This document shows, in pieces, positions 1 through 8,958 of a DNA stretch of 64,000 nt (the stretch's first letter is position 1; the number at the start of each line of letters is the position of its first letter). This DNA is from JAPPHA01 sp965221575 (GTDB taxonomy: Bacteria > Pseudomonadota > Alphaproteobacteria > Rhodobacterales > Rhodobacteraceae), in contig CBDCSM010000013.1 in assembly GCA_965221575.1 (NCBI GenBank), positions 558,001 through 622,000 of the forward strand, written 5' to 3'. The notes under the pieces were generated by a model. That model saw nothing but the letters and a program-made list of their open reading frames with translations, had not been told where the DNA came from and ran no database searches. The position numbers were made by a program, and so were the translations under genes.

Positions 1-2
1 CG

Positions 3-338
3 ACGCTACGTGGCCAGATCGAGCACCTCAAGGCGTGGGTGGACGCACGGAATACCGAAGGCGCGGCCTTCGTCATCCTGGGAGACTTCAACCGCCGTCT
101 CACTTTGCCTGGAGACTGGGGCTGGCTGCTGCTGTCGCAAGCCTCGGCGCCACTCCACCTCCTGACAGCGGGGGTACCATTCGAATGCGACCCTCGTTTC
201 CCGGAATTCATAGATCACATTGCAGTTGGGGGTGGTGCCGAAACGATGCTTGTGGAGGGGTCTTTCCGGGAATGGCCGCGTCGTGAGCCGCATCCGGATC
301 ACTGCGCGATTTCCGCTGCCTTCCGGCTCGGGCCGTAA
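3..338 (+). CDS. Endonuclease/exonuclease/phosphatase family protein, C-terminal part
   Basis: The gene enters from the left edge; its frame is open from base 3 and stops with TAA at 336-338. About 111 residues are visible. They carry GDFNRR, then FIDHI, then HPDHCAIS near the end. These match the Asp-x-Asn, Asp-His and S/P-D-H motifs that bind metal and phosphate in the DNase I-like fold. That family includes nucleases, sphingomyelinases and phosphoinositide phosphatases, so the substrate cannot be named. The N-terminal half, including any signal peptide, lies outside the window. Confidence 0.72.
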   Translation, partial: TLRGQIEHLKAWVDARNTEGAAFVILGDFNRRLTLPGDWGWLLLSQASAPLHLLTAGVPFECDPRFPEFIDHIAVGGGAETMLVEGSFREWPRREPHPDHCAISAAFRLGP

Positions 339-530
339 TCGAACGCGACACACGCATCGAGGCTCGCGGACGAGCCCGTTCCCGGGCGACTACGCCCCTG
401 TCACCATCCCGCTCGTGCCGGAACGGGAGATAGGTAACCGCAATTTTCGGAATTTGTTCGCCAGGAAATCCGAAACCTTGTCAAGCGACAGCAGGCCGAA
501 TATTCATTCCGCGAATTCGGAGATCATCTA

Positions 531-842
531 ATGCGCGCACGGATCTATCAGCCAGCACCCAGTGCCATGCAATCCGGCACTGCACGTTCGAAAAACTGGA
601 TTCTCGAGTTCGAGCCCGAATCCTCGGGATCCATCGATCCCCTCATGGGCTGGACCGGATCGTCCGACACCAGAAACCAGGTGCGGCTGGAGTTCGATAG
701 CCGGGAAGACGCCGTTTCCTACGCGCGGAACAAGGGAATCGCGTTCAGGGAATCCAGCCCAAACGTGCGCAAGCCGGTTCTTCGCAAGCGAGGATATGGC
801 GAGAACTTCGCCCATGATCGCAAGGAAAGCTGGACGCATTGA
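531..842 (+). CDS. ETC complex I subunit, NDUFS4-like
   Basis: A 103-residue soluble protein that reads like the alphaproteobacterial/mitochondrial NDUFS4 (18-kDa, AQDQ-type) accessory subunit of NADH:quinone oxidoreductase. Typical blocks are WILEFEPES, the strongly conserved MGWTGSSDTRNQVRLEF, then DSREDAVSYARNKGI and a C-terminal KRGYGENFA. In complex I this subunit sits on the peripheral arm near the flavin/iron-sulfur module and aids assembly; it has no catalytic residues. The length fits bacterial members. It starts with ATG right after an in-frame stop and stands alone, with no other nuo genes in the window. This gene is one of the best taxonomic markers here for Alphaproteobacteria. 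Confidence 0.88.
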   Translation: MRARIYQPAPSAMQSGTARSKNWILEFEPESSGSIDPLMGWTGSSDTRNQVRLEFDSREDAVSYARNKGIAFRESSPNVRKPVLRKRGYGENFAHDRKESWTH

Positions 843-1460
843 GCTTCCCTTCGTCGCCGGAACCGGCTCGAATTGACATGTCAATCTTATTGCGGGCGTG
901 AGAGCGGGCAGCGGACTCGACGCTTTCGTCCTTTGAAACGAAATCGACAGCGTCAGGGCGTTTCCCGCCCGCCTGACCCGGACCTGCCCCGAAGGAAAAC
1001 CAAGCTACGAAAACCCGTCTTGTTGCCTCGGCACAATTCCGAGCGCGCTTGAGCACGAGGATCTGAAGGGCGATGAGAACTTCCGCTCCCGACATCTTCG
1101 GCAAAAAACGAAGCGCTCTACCAGCCGAGCAAGATCACCCGCCGGCGCGGGATCATCGCCGATTTCCCGACGCGGTACTTTAACCTGACCCGCAAACTTG
1201 TCGTCGCAACCGTGTGGCGGCTGGCGAGTTCTGCTTCCAACCCGCCGACACACGACGGAGAGACCCGGGGTTCCGGGTCCCGTCCGCGTCGGCGTCGTCA
1301 GGTTTCCGCAACGCAGTATTGGCTAAAAATCCGATTCGGGGCGGGGACAGGAATTCGCCATGAAATGATCACAATTTGATCGGAAGGTATCAACATGACT
1401 AAAATATAGACATAAAACGATTCTCGCGGCTAAAATAGGCGAAATAGCGCGTGCCGAGGC
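843..1460 (+). other. Gene-free interval upstream of the urease operon
   Basis: No convincing coding sequence in about 620 bases; the open frames on either strand lack family motifs and ribosome binding sites. A perfect 14-base palindrome, ATTGACATGTCAAT, lies at 872-885, just after the NDUFS4-like gene, and could be an operator or a weak terminator. The last 130 bases (about 1320-1450) are clearly AT-richer than the rest and probably hold the urease promoter, but I cannot pick a single -35/-10 pair with confidence. Confidence 0.5.
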
Positions 1461-2348
1461 GTGCATCGAGACCCGGCCGCCCTAATCTGGCGGCAAAGGG
1501 GGGGCCGAATCATTTTCGACCTGGACACAAGATCCTTTGCATCCGGGAGCCTGACACCGCCTCGAAGCTACGGCGAGGTGCGGTTGTCCGTTCGGTCAGC
1601 GCGGCCGACGGTCATCTCCGACCTCTGGCAGAGTGGCTGCCTGAGGCTCCTGTTTCCGCGTTCTGACACCGCGAGCCAGCAGGTGGTCCTTGTCAACACC
1701 GCCGGGGGAATCACCGGCGGCGACGAACTTGCCATCACCGCCACGGTCGACAGGGGATCTCGTCTCGCCCTGTGCACGCAGGCGGCGGAACGCGCCTATC
1801 GAAGCCAGGGGGAGCAACCCGGCCGCGTGCGCACCCGGCTCCGTGTCCGGGCAGGAGGACATCTCGACTGGCTCCCCCAGGAAACCATCCTCTTCGAGGG
1901 CTGCAACATCAGCCGGTCGCTCGACGTCGACCTCGAGCCGGGCGCCACCGCTCTCCTGGTCGAACCGCTTGTCTTCGGACGCACCGAGATGGGCGAGATC
2001 CTGACCCGCGCGCGCCTCCGCGACCGGATCTCGGTCCGCCGGGGCGGCAGGCTGGTCTATCGCGACACCGTGGCTCTGGCCGGAAATCTGGCCCGCCATC
2101 TGCGGCGGCCCGGCATCGCCGGCGGCGCCGGTGCCGGAGCTTCCATCGTCTTCCTGGCACCTGCCGCCGAGGCGTTGCTGGGACCGATCCGCTCGCTCCT
2201 GCCCGGAAACTGCGGGGCCAGCCTGCTCAGGACTGACCTCCTGGTCATCAGGCAGCTGGCGAAGGACGGGCATGAACTGCGAAAGTCGCTCCTCCATCTG
2301 ATCGAGCGACTCTCCGGACGGCCGCTACCCCGACCCTGGATGCTCTGA
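1461..2348 (+). CDS. ureD: Urease accessory protein UreD
   Basis: UreD (UreH in some species) is the scaffold on which UreF and UreG assemble against apo-urease before nickel is inserted. The 295-residue product has the family blocks: SYGEVRLSVRSA near residue 35, LVNTAGGITGGDEL near 75, QAAERAYRS near 107, WLPQETILFEGC near 137 and LVEPLVFGR near 166. It is first in the operon, and its stop codon lies one base before the ureA ATG, so the two are probably translationally coupled. The GTG at 1461 was chosen; an earlier GTG at 1451 is in another frame. Length is in the usual 270-300 range. There is no sign of damage. Confidence 0.93.
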   Translation: MHRDPAALIWRQRGGRIIFDLDTRSFASGSLTPPRSYGEVRLSVRSARPTVISDLWQSGCLRLLFPRSDTASQQVVLVNTAGGITGGDELAITATVDRGSRLALCTQAAERAYRSQGEQPGRVRTRLRVRAGGHLDWLPQETILFEGCNISRSLDVDLEPGATALLVEPLVFGRTEMGEILTRARLRDRISVRRGGRLVYRDTVALAGNLARHLRRPGIAGGAGAGASIVFLAPAAEALLGPIRSLLPGNCGASLLRTDLLVIRQLAKDGHELRKSLLHLIERLSGRPLPRPWML

Positions 2349-2349
2349 A

Positions 2350-2652
2350 ATGATGCTGAACCCGAGAGAGAAGGACAAGCTCCTAGTCGCCATGGCCGCG
2401 GAGGTGGCGAGGAAACGGCTCGGTCGCGGGGTTCGGCTGAACCATCCCGAGGCCATTGCCCTGATCACGGACGCGGTGGTCGAGGGTGCGCGGGATGGGC
2501 GATCAGTCGCCGAGATGATGCAGGCCGGTGCACGGGTCATAACCCGGGATCAATGCATGCCCGGGGTCGCCGAGATGATCCATGACATCCAGGTCGAGGC
2601 CACCTTCCGGGACGGCACCAAGCTCGTCACGGTCCACAACCCGATTCGTTGA
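2350..2652 (+). CDS. ureA: Urease subunit gamma
   Basis: Urease gamma subunit, exactly the usual 100 residues. It starts MMLNPREKDKL, contains RGVRLNHPEAIALI and VAEMM, and ends HDIQVEATFRDGTKLVTVHNPI, a hallmark C-terminus. Gamma, beta and alpha chains form the (alpha-beta-gamma)3 enzyme that hydrolyses urea to ammonia and carbamate in the cytoplasm. The gamma chain has no active-site residues. The genes are separate here, as in most bacteria, rather than fused as in Helicobacter. The gap to ureB is 9 bases. Confidence 0.96.
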   Translation: MMLNPREKDKLLVAMAAEVARKRLGRGVRLNHPEAIALITDAVVEGARDGRSVAEMMQAGARVITRDQCMPGVAEMIHDIQVEATFRDGTKLVTVHNPIR

Positions 2653-2661
2653 GATTCAACC

Positions 2662-2967
2662 GTGATCCCCGGAGAAATATTCCCCGCAGATGGCGAGATC
2701 ATCCTCAACGCGGGGCGGAAAGCGGTCTCGCTCCCGGTCGCCAATACCGGTGACCGGCCGATCCAGGTGGGGTCCCACTTTCATTTCGCGGAGGCCAATG
2801 GCGCCCTTGCATTCGACCGCGACAGAGCCCGCGGCATGCGGCTCGACATCGTGCCCGGGACGGCGGTGCGGTTCGAACCCGGCCAGCGGCGCGAGGTCCG
2901 GCTGATTCCCATCTCGGGCGCACGGCGGGTGTTCGGTTTCAACGGCCGGGTCATGGGGGCTCTCTAG
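2662..2967 (+). CDS. ureB: Urease subunit beta
   Basis: Urease beta subunit, 101 residues, matching the usual length. It begins MIPGEIFPADGEI, has VANTGDRPIQVGSHFHFAEAN, a highly conserved core, and ends with RRVFGFNGRVMGAL. The protein is a small beta-barrel that packs between alpha subunits; it is structural. It starts with GTG at 2662 (GTGATCCCC). Its TAG stop is immediately followed by the ureC ATG with no spacer, so the three structural genes are read as one unit. Confidence 0.96.
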   Translation: MIPGEIFPADGEIILNAGRKAVSLPVANTGDRPIQVGSHFHFAEANGALAFDRDRARGMRLDIVPGTAVRFEPGQRREVRLIPISGARRVFGFNGRVMGAL

Positions 2968-4677
2968 ATGCCGACGACGGTCGCCCGCCCCGAATACGCG
3001 GCGATATTCGGGCCGACCACAGGCGACAGGGTCCGGCTTGCGGACACGGAACTGATCATCGAGGTCGAGACCGACCTGACCACCTATGGCGAAGAGGTGA
3101 AGTTCGGAGGCGGCAAGGTAATCCGCGACGGCATGGGCCAGTCGCAGGCGACCCGAATCGAGGGCGCCGTCGATACCGTGATCACCAACGCGCTGATCGT
3201 CGATGTGACCGGAATCTACAAGGCCGATGTCGGACTGAGGAACGGGAGCATCGCGGGGATCGGCAAGGCCGGCAACCCGGATATGCAACCGGGCGTCGAC
3301 ATTGTCATCGGCCCGGGAACGGAGGCAATCGCCGGCGAAGGCCGGATCCTGACCGCCGGCGGTTTTGACAGCCACGTCCATTTCATTTGTCCGCAGCAGA
3401 TCGAGGACGCGTTGCACTCGGGGTTGACCATGCTGCTCGGCGGCGGCACGGGTCCGGCGCATGGTACGCTGGCCACCACCTGCACGCCCGGTAGCTGGCA
3501 TATCGGGCGTATGCTGCAGGCAGCGGACGCCTTCCCCATGAACCTTGCCTTCGCCGGCAAGGGGAACGCATCGCTGCCCGACGCCCTTGAGGAACAGGTG
3601 CTGGCCGGCGCCGCGGCGCTCAAGCTGCACGAGGACTGGGGGACCACGCCCGCCGCCATCGACTGCTGCCTGTCGGTCGCGGATGCCATGGACGTGCAGG
3701 TGATGATCCACACCGACACGCTGAACGAATCCGGATTCGTGGATGATACCATCGCCGCCATCGCGGGACGGACCATCCATGCCTTCCACACCGAAGGTGC
3801 GGGGGGCGGGCATGCCCCCGACATCATCAGGATCTGCGGCGAGGACCACGTGCTGCCTTCCTCGACCAACCCCACCCGTCCGTTCACGGTCAACACGCTC
3901 GAGGAACATCTCGACATGTTGATGGTCTGCCATCACCTCGACCGATCGATTCCGGAGGATGTCGCCTTTGCCGAGAGCCGGATCCGCCGCGAGACCATCG
4001 CCGCCGAAGACATCCTGCACGACCTGGGCGCGTTCTCGATCATCGCCAGCGACAGCCAGGCCATGGGGCGCGTCGGCGAGGTCATCATTCGCACCTGGCA
4101 AACCGCCGACAAGATGAAGCGGCAGCGCGGCGCGCTGCCGGAGGATAGCGGTGCCAACGACAATCACCGGGTCCGGCGCTACATCGCAAAATACACCATG
4201 AATCCCGCGATTGCCCACGGGGTCTCGGCCCATATCGGCAGCGTCGAGATGGGCAAGCGCGCAGATCTGGTACTGTGGGATCCGGCCTTCTTTGGGGTCA
4301 AACCCGAGATGGTGCTGCTCGGCGGCACCATCGCACTGGCGCAGATGGGGGATCCGAACGCCTCCATCCCGACACCCCAGCCAGTCCATTCTCGGCCCAT
4401 GTTCGGTGCCTTCGGCCGGGCGGTCGAGCGCGCGGCGATTTCGTTCGTTTCGGAAGCGGCGGCGTCGGAGGGCATCGGCGACAGCCTCGGTCTCGCGAAG
4501 GAGACGATTGCCGTCAGCCGGACCCGTGACATCGGAAAGAAGGACCTCCCGTTGAATGCCGCGACTCCGGCAATCGAAGTCGATCCGGAGACGTACGAGG
4601 TTCGCGCGGACGGCGAACTCCTGACCTGCCAGCCCGCCGTGGAACTTCCGATGGCGCAGCGCTACTTCCTGTTTTGA
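2968..4677 (+). CDS. ureC: Urease subunit alpha (catalytic)
   Basis: Catalytic subunit, 569 residues. By alignment by eye to the Klebsiella enzyme, every key residue is present. Nickel ligands are His136 and His138 (SHVHFICPQ), the carbamylated Lys219 (LKLHEDWG), His248 (MIHTDTLNES), His274 (HAFHTEGAGGGH) and Asp362 (ASDSQAMGR). The mobile flap carries Cys321-His322 (VCHHLD), with His322 as the catalytic residue. The N-terminal YAAIFGPTTGDRVRLADT is also typical. The chain is full length, so the enzyme should be active once nickel is loaded by UreDEFG. It is the fourth gene of the operon, 9 bases before ureE. A long open frame on the opposite strand is only its antisense shadow. Confidence 0.98.
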   Translation: MPTTVARPEYAAIFGPTTGDRVRLADTELIIEVETDLTTYGEEVKFGGGKVIRDGMGQSQATRIEGAVDTVITNALIVDVTGIYKADVGLRNGSIAGIGKAGNPDMQPGVDIVIGPGTEAIAGEGRILTAGGFDSHVHFICPQQIEDALHSGLTMLLGGGTGPAHGTLATTCTPGSWHIGRMLQAADAFPMNLAFAGKGNASLPDALEEQVLAGAAALKLHEDWGTTPAAIDCCLSVADAMDVQVMIHTDTLNESGFVDDTIAAIAGRTIHAFHTEGAGGGHAPDIIRICGEDHVLPSSTNPTRPFTVNTLEEHLDMLMVCHHLDRSIPEDVAFAESRIRRETIAAEDILHDLGAFSIIASDSQAMGRVGEVIIRTWQTADKMKRQRGALPEDSGANDNHRVRRYIAKYTMNPAIAHGVSAHIGSVEMGKRADLVLWDPAFFGVKPEMVLLGGTIALAQMGDPNASIPTPQPVHSRPMFGAFGRAVERAAISFVSEAAASEGIGDSLGLAKETIAVSRTRDIGKKDLPLNAATPAIEVDPETYEVRADGELLTCQPAVELPMAQRYFLF

Positions 4678-4686
4678 GGTGCCGGC

Positions 4687-5121
4687 ATGTTGACTTGTCG
4701 CCTTGTCGTACGTGACCGCGAGACGCGTGACCGCGTCAGCCTCGGTTACGAGGACCGGTTCCTGCGTCGCCGGGTCATGCGGTCAGACGCGGGCGAGGCT
4801 TTCCTGGTCGATCTCGAGAGGCCCACATCGCTCGACGATGGCGATGCGTTCCAGCTTGAAGACGGACGCAGGATCAGCGTCCGTGCATTACCGGAGCCGC
4901 TTCTCGAGGTGACAGGTGACAATCTGGCCCGGCTCGCCTGGCACATTGGCAACCGCCATACCCCCTGCCAGGTCTATCCGGACAGGCTGCTGATCCGGCG
5001 AGACCCGGTTCTCCGCGACATGCTGGAACGCCTCGGCGCCGACCTGCGCCGCGTCGAGGCACCATTCACGCCCGAGGGCGGTGCCTACGGACTCGGACGG
5101 ACCCATGGACACCATCACTGA
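4687..5121 (+). CDS. ureE: Urease accessory protein UreE (nickel metallochaperone)
   Basis: UreE delivers nickel to the UreDFG-urease complex. The 144-residue product shows the N-terminal domain with ETRDRVSLGYEDRFLRRR, and the metal-binding C-terminal domain with LARLAWHIGNRHTPCQV around residue 85; the histidine of GNRH is the conserved dimer-interface nickel ligand. The C-terminus ends in GRTHGHHH, a short histidine tail compared with the long His-rich tail of Klebsiella UreE, suggesting modest nickel storage. Its last 17 bases overlap the start of ureF. Confidence 0.94.
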   Translation: MLTCRLVVRDRETRDRVSLGYEDRFLRRRVMRSDAGEAFLVDLERPTSLDDGDAFQLEDGRRISVRALPEPLLEVTGDNLARLAWHIGNRHTPCQVYPDRLLIRRDPVLRDMLERLGADLRRVEAPFTPEGGAYGLGRTHGHHH

Positions 5122-5758
5122 GTCCGCTGTTCTGACGCTCCAGCAGTGGTTCTCTCCCGCCTACCCGGTCGGCGCCTTCCACTTCAGCCACGGGCTGGAA
5201 GGCGCCATAGACGGCGGCGAGGTCTCGGATGGCGAGACCTTGCGGGACTGGATCCGGGATGTCCTCACGCACGGTGCCGGAGCCGCCGATGCCGTGTTTC
5301 TATCGGCGGCCTACCGGGCCGGAAGCGGCGAACGACTACAGGAGATAGACGAGGTTGCGCGTGCGATGGCGCCGTCGGCCGAACGGCTTCGCGAGACCGT
5401 CGACATGGGGCGGACCTTTGCAACCGTTACCGGAAAGCTACTGGGGCGGGAGTTGCCGGATCTCGTCTACCCCGTGGTTGTCGGCCTGTCCGCGCGCCTT
5501 GCGGGACTGCCCCTGCAGTTGACAGCTTCGACATTCCTTCAGGCCTTCGCCGCCAATCTGACCTCGGCCGGCATCCGCATGATTCCGGTCGGACAGTCGG
5601 AAGGTCAGGAAATCATCCGCGACCTGCTGCCGACCTGCAACCGCATTGCCCAGGAGGCAGAACCCGGTGATCTCGACCGTATCGCGACGTCGGTATTTGC
5701 TGCCGACATCGCGTCAATGCGCCACGAGACCCAGTACTCAAGGATCTTTCGAACATGA
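5105..5758 (+). CDS. ureF: Urease accessory protein UreF
   Basis: UreF acts with UreD and UreG in urease activation and gates GTP hydrolysis by UreG. I chose the ATG at 5105 (MDTITESAVLTLQQWFSPAYPVG), giving 217 residues; the frame is open upstream to a GTG at 5081, but the family N-terminus fits the later start. Recognisable blocks are FSPAYPVGAFHFSHGLEGA near residue 16, DWIRDVLTHGAG, and the C-terminal SVFAADIASMRHETQYSRIFRT, the conserved MRHE...SRLFRS-type end needed for UreG binding. It overlaps ureE by 17 bases and ureG by 4 (ATGA), so translation is tightly coupled. Confidence 0.93.
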   Translation: MDTITESAVLTLQQWFSPAYPVGAFHFSHGLEGAIDGGEVSDGETLRDWIRDVLTHGAGAADAVFLSAAYRAGSGERLQEIDEVARAMAPSAERLRETVDMGRTFATVTGKLLGRELPDLVYPVVVGLSARLAGLPLQLTASTFLQAFAANLTSAGIRMIPVGQSEGQEIIRDLLPTCNRIAQEAEPGDLDRIATSVFAADIASMRHETQYSRIFRT

Positions 5759-6378
5759 ATGGCCCCCTCCGTATCGGCATCGGCGGCCCCGTCGGTGCCG
5801 GAAAGACGACACTCACCGCCGCGCTCTGCAAGGCGTTTCGGGAGACCCATTCGGTCGGCGTGATCACCAATGACATCTACACGCGGGAGGACGCCGAAGC
5901 GCTGATGCGGATGCAGGTTCTGCCGGACGACCGGATCATGGGCGTCGAGACGGGAGGCTGCCCGCATACGGCGATACGCGAAGACGCGTCGATCAACCTG
6001 GCCGCGGTGGCGGACCTGGTCGATCGCCACCCCGACGTCGAGATCGTCATGATCGAGTCCGGCGGAGACAACCTGTCGGCGACCTTCAGCCCCGAACTCG
6101 CTGACCTGACCATCTATGTCATTGACGTGGCCGGAGGCGAAGACATTCCACGCAAGGGCGGGCCGGCGATTACCCGTTCGGACATCCTGGTCATCAACAA
6201 GACCGATCTCGCTCCCCATGTCGGAGCCCGCCTCGATGTCATGGAACGGGATGCAAGGCGGATGCGCGGCGACCGCCCAACGATTCTGGCTGAACTTCGG
6301 ACGCGTCACGGGGTTTCCGAAATCGCCCGCTCCCTGTCCGCGATCGGAGGAATCGACCTCAAATCTTCATCGTCCTGA
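5755..6378 (+). CDS. ureG: Urease accessory GTPase UreG
   Basis: UreG is the SIMIBI-class GTPase that couples GTP hydrolysis to nickel delivery. The 207-residue product has the P-loop GPVGAGKTTL at residues 11-20, a switch region with VETGGCPHTAIREDAS that contains the nickel-binding Cys-Pro-His motif, IESGGDNLSATFSPELADL, and the guanine-specificity motif NKTDLA. It is the last urease gene, and its start overlaps the ureF stop as ATGA. No nickel or urea transporter gene follows; the next gene is on the other strand. Confidence 0.97.
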   Translation: MNGPLRIGIGGPVGAGKTTLTAALCKAFRETHSVGVITNDIYTREDAEALMRMQVLPDDRIMGVETGGCPHTAIREDASINLAAVADLVDRHPDVEIVMIESGGDNLSATFSPELADLTIYVIDVAGGEDIPRKGGPAITRSDILVINKTDLAPHVGARLDVMERDARRMRGDRPTILAELRTRHGVSEIARSLSAIGGIDLKSSSS

Positions 6379-6640
6379 CAACAACGCCCGCATCAAGCCG
6401 TCAACTGGGGTCGGTTCCTGCAATGGGCAAAAATTCCACACCGTTTTCCGACCAGGCGTCCAAGTAGGGGTGAAGAGGCAGGTGCGCACCCGGGCATGAA
6501 GTCCCTTCGGTCAGCGGGATGATCGCCTGTTGCTCCATTTGATGGCCGATTGAAACCACGTGTCGAAGGGTCCTGGTAATTTCGCGGGACTGGTCCTTTT
6601 CAGGGATTCAAATCCCGCGGTTCATGCGCCAAGCCCAATG

Positions 6641-8239
6641 TCAAGACGCCTCGTCATCCACCCTGAACCTGATCAGATCACATGTCTCGGAAACACCGTA
6701 CGCCGCGATAAATCCTCCAAACCGAGGCCCTTGCGAAGCTCCGAGCAACACCTCGTAGATTGCCTTGAACCAGTCCCGAAGCGGTTCGAACCGCATGTCT
6801 CGACCGACTGCATATACGATTCCCTGCAAGGATTCGGGATTTGTTTCACCATCCCACGACTCCAGGCGCCGGACGAGTTCCAGGAGCGCCGACCTCTCCT
6901 TGGCTGAAGGTGCGCGGAATGATTTCCTCGGCCGTTCGACATCTTCGAAAAACCTGACGACACCCTCGGCCGCCCTGTCCAAGCCGGGATGGGTCTCCGG
7001 GCTCGCGTTCGGAGCATACTTGCGGATGAAATTCCAGAGAGTCGATTCGTCGCCCGTGGCCGCCGCGGAAGCAAGATTGAGCAACATTGAATACGAGAGG
7101 ACCATGTCGGATGCCGGAGGCGCGCCATCGTGAACATGCCAGACCGGATTATTGAGCTTCTGCTCCGGCGACTGTTTCGCGTACGCCACGAGATGCTGGT
7201 GGTACTCGTCAAACGCCTTGGGGACGATTCCAAGGTGCAGCCTCTTGGCCACCCGCGGCTTCGGGTACATGAAATATGCCAGGCTTTCAGGTGACGCGTA
7301 GCGAAGCCATTCCTCGATGGATAGCCCGTTTCCCTTCGACTTCGAGATCTTTTGACCGTGTTCGTCATTGAACAGTTCGTAGCTGAGGTTCACCGGCGGA
7401 CGCTTCCCGAGCGCACGGCAAATCCTGCTCGATTGGACCACCGAGTCGATCAGGTCCTTTCCTGACATCTCGTAATCAACCCCGAGCGCGGCCCAACGAA
7501 GCGCCCAGTCAGGCTTCCACTGCATCTTGACGTTTCCGCCCGTGACCGGGATTTCGATCTTTTCGCCGCCGGGCTCGGCATAGACAATCGTACCACGCTC
7601 CGGGTGCCTTTCCAGGGTCGGGACCTGGAGCACATGGCCGGTACGGGGACTGATCGGCAGGAACGGCGAATACGTTTCGCGCCTGGCCGGACCCAGGGTC
7701 GGCAGCATGATTTCCATGATCCTGTCGAATCGCTCGAGCGCGACCAACAGCATTTCGTCAAACTTTCCGGCCCGATAATAATCTGTCGACGACGCGAATT
7801 CGTAGTCGAATCCGAATCCGTCAAGGAACTCGCACAGCCTGGCATTGTTGTGCTGGGCGAATCCTTCGTGCGTCCCAAACGGGTCACGAACCTTCGTCAA
7901 CGGCAGATTCAAGTCTTCCTTCAGTTCTTCCTGGCGAGGCACGTTTGCCGGAACCTTGCGAAGCCCGTCCATGTCGTCGGAAAAACAGATCAGGCGCGTT
8001 GGAATGTCGGAAAGCACCTCAAATGCCCGCCGCACCATGGTCGTTCTGACAACTTCACCGAAAGTCCCGATATGGGGAAGTCCCGATGGTCCGTATCCGG
8101 TCTGAAACAAGACGTAACCCTTCGGCGGGGTTTCCCCGGAAAGTCGTTCAAGCAGCTTTCTCGCCTCTTCAAATGGCCATGCCCGGGACGACTCCGCGTA
8201 TGGACGCAGGGCGTCAACGGACTCGTGTTCTGCTTCCAT
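6641..8239 (-). CDS. lysS: Lysyl-tRNA synthetase, class I
   Basis: Charges tRNA-Lys. This is the class I (archaeal-type, LysK) enzyme that replaces class II LysRS in many alphaproteobacteria. About 532 residues from the ATG at 8239, which has an AGGTGA ribosome binding site five bases upstream; a GTG six codons earlier is possible. Signature motifs of a class I Rossmann synthetase are visible: PSGLPHIGTFGEV (HIGH-type) near residue 49 and KISKSKGNG (KMSKS-type) near 298. The remainder matches the family, including YPKPRVAKRLH. It ends at 6641 and converges on the urease operon. About 260 bases between it and ureG hold no gene that I can support. Confidence 0.92.
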   Translation of the reverse strand: MEAEHESVDALRPYAESSRAWPFEEARKLLERLSGETPPKGYVLFQTGYGPSGLPHIGTFGEVVRTTMVRRAFEVLSDIPTRLICFSDDMDGLRKVPANVPRQEELKEDLNLPLTKVRDPFGTHEGFAQHNNARLCEFLDGFGFDYEFASSTDYYRAGKFDEMLLVALERFDRIMEIMLPTLGPARRETYSPFLPISPRTGHVLQVPTLERHPERGTIVYAEPGGEKIEIPVTGGNVKMQWKPDWALRWAALGVDYEMSGKDLIDSVVQSSRICRALGKRPPVNLSYELFNDEHGQKISKSKGNGLSIEEWLRYASPESLAYFMYPKPRVAKRLHLGIVPKAFDEYHQHLVAYAKQSPEQKLNNPVWHVHDGAPPASDMVLSYSMLLNLASAAATGDESTLWNFIRKYAPNASPETHPGLDRAAEGVVRFFEDVERPRKSFRAPSAKERSALLELVRRLESWDGETNPESLQGIVYAVGRDMRFEPLRDWFKAIYEVLLGASQGPRFGGFIAAYGVSETCDLIRFRVDDEAS

Positions 8240-8343
8240 TCCGTCACCTGTTCTCACGGAACCAATCTTCCGAAACGGTTCCCGTCTATCCGAAGAGAAC
8301 GCCTTTTCGAATCACGCAACGTATACGCGTTGTCATCCGCTAC

Positions 8344-8958
8344 TCAAGCGTGCCCGGCGATTCCGCCAGGCGAGTGGTCGCGAATTCCGCTCGACGAGAT
8401 CTCGATCGTCGGTCCTTCCAGCATGGACCAGCAGGGCGTTTCCGACAAAGCCAGTTTTCCCGCATCCGCCGGCGCGAGCCGGAATCGCCGATACGACCGC
8501 GCGGCCACCGAACCCGCGGCCCGCAGTCCCTGGTTCGGGCGCGAGACAATCGCCACAGGAAAATTCTCGAGAATCCAGCGCCAGTCATTCCAAAGATGGA
8601 ACCCGACCAGGTTGTCGGCTCCCATGATCCAGACGAACCTGACCCCCGGATACATCGATCTCAGTGCGTTCAAGGTTTCAGACGTGAATCCGGTTCCCAA
8701 TTCAAGCTCGAGGTCGGACACCAGCAATCTGGGATGCGGGGCACATCGGCGTGCCGCCGCCAACCTCTCCGAAATCGGCGCCGGCGCGTCCCGCTTGAGC
8801 GGATTGCCCGGAGAGACCAGCCACCAGACCCGATCGAGCCTGCACCGTTTCAATGCCTCCAGCGAGACGTGAAGATGGCCGGAATGCGGAGGATCGAATG
8901 ATCCGCCGAACAGCCCGACCCGCATTCCGGGAATCGCGAACGGTAATCGGGACCTCAT
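8344..8958 (-). CDS. nadD: Nicotinate-nucleotide adenylyltransferase
   Basis: NadD adenylates nicotinate mononucleotide to deamido-NAD in NAD synthesis. The ATG at 8958 gives 204 residues (MRSRLPFAIPGMRVGLFGG), the typical alphaproteobacterial N-terminus; longer in-frame starts look spurious. Nucleotidyltransferase motifs are GLFGGSFDPPHSGHLHV (the H-x-G-H ATP-binding loop), WWLVSPGNPLK, FVWIMGADNLVGFHLWNDW and the C-terminal ISSSGIRD, which corresponds to the S/T-x-x-R phosphate-binding motif. In many relatives nadD sits next to proA or rsfS; neither is here. It lies 104 bases upstream of lysS in the same direction and may be cotranscribed. Confidence 0.9.
   Translation of the reverse strand: MRSRLPFAIPGMRVGLFGGSFDPPHSGHLHVSLEALKRCRLDRVWWLVSPGNPLKRDAPAPISERLAAARRCAPHPRLLVSDLELELGTGFTSETLNALRSMYPGVRFVWIMGADNLVGFHLWNDWRWILENFPVAIVSRPNQGLRAAGSVAARSYRRFRLAPADAGKLALSETPCWSMLEGPTIEISSSGIRDHSPGGIAGHA

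Noticed and set aside
2656..4389. A long open frame (577 codons) on the minus strand across ureC
   Set aside because: It is fully antisense to the intact ureC gene and has the composition of a GC-rich shadow frame, with no motif.
6560..6640. GGGATTCAAATCCC near 6603, resembling a tRNA T-arm
   Set aside because: The stem and loop lengths do not fit a T-arm (only a 4-bp stem around a 6-base loop) and no acceptor, D or anticodon arm is present.
6379..6640. Possible insertion-sequence remnant between ureG and lysS
   Set aside because: No terminal inverted repeats, target duplication or recognisable transposase fragment could be identified by eye.
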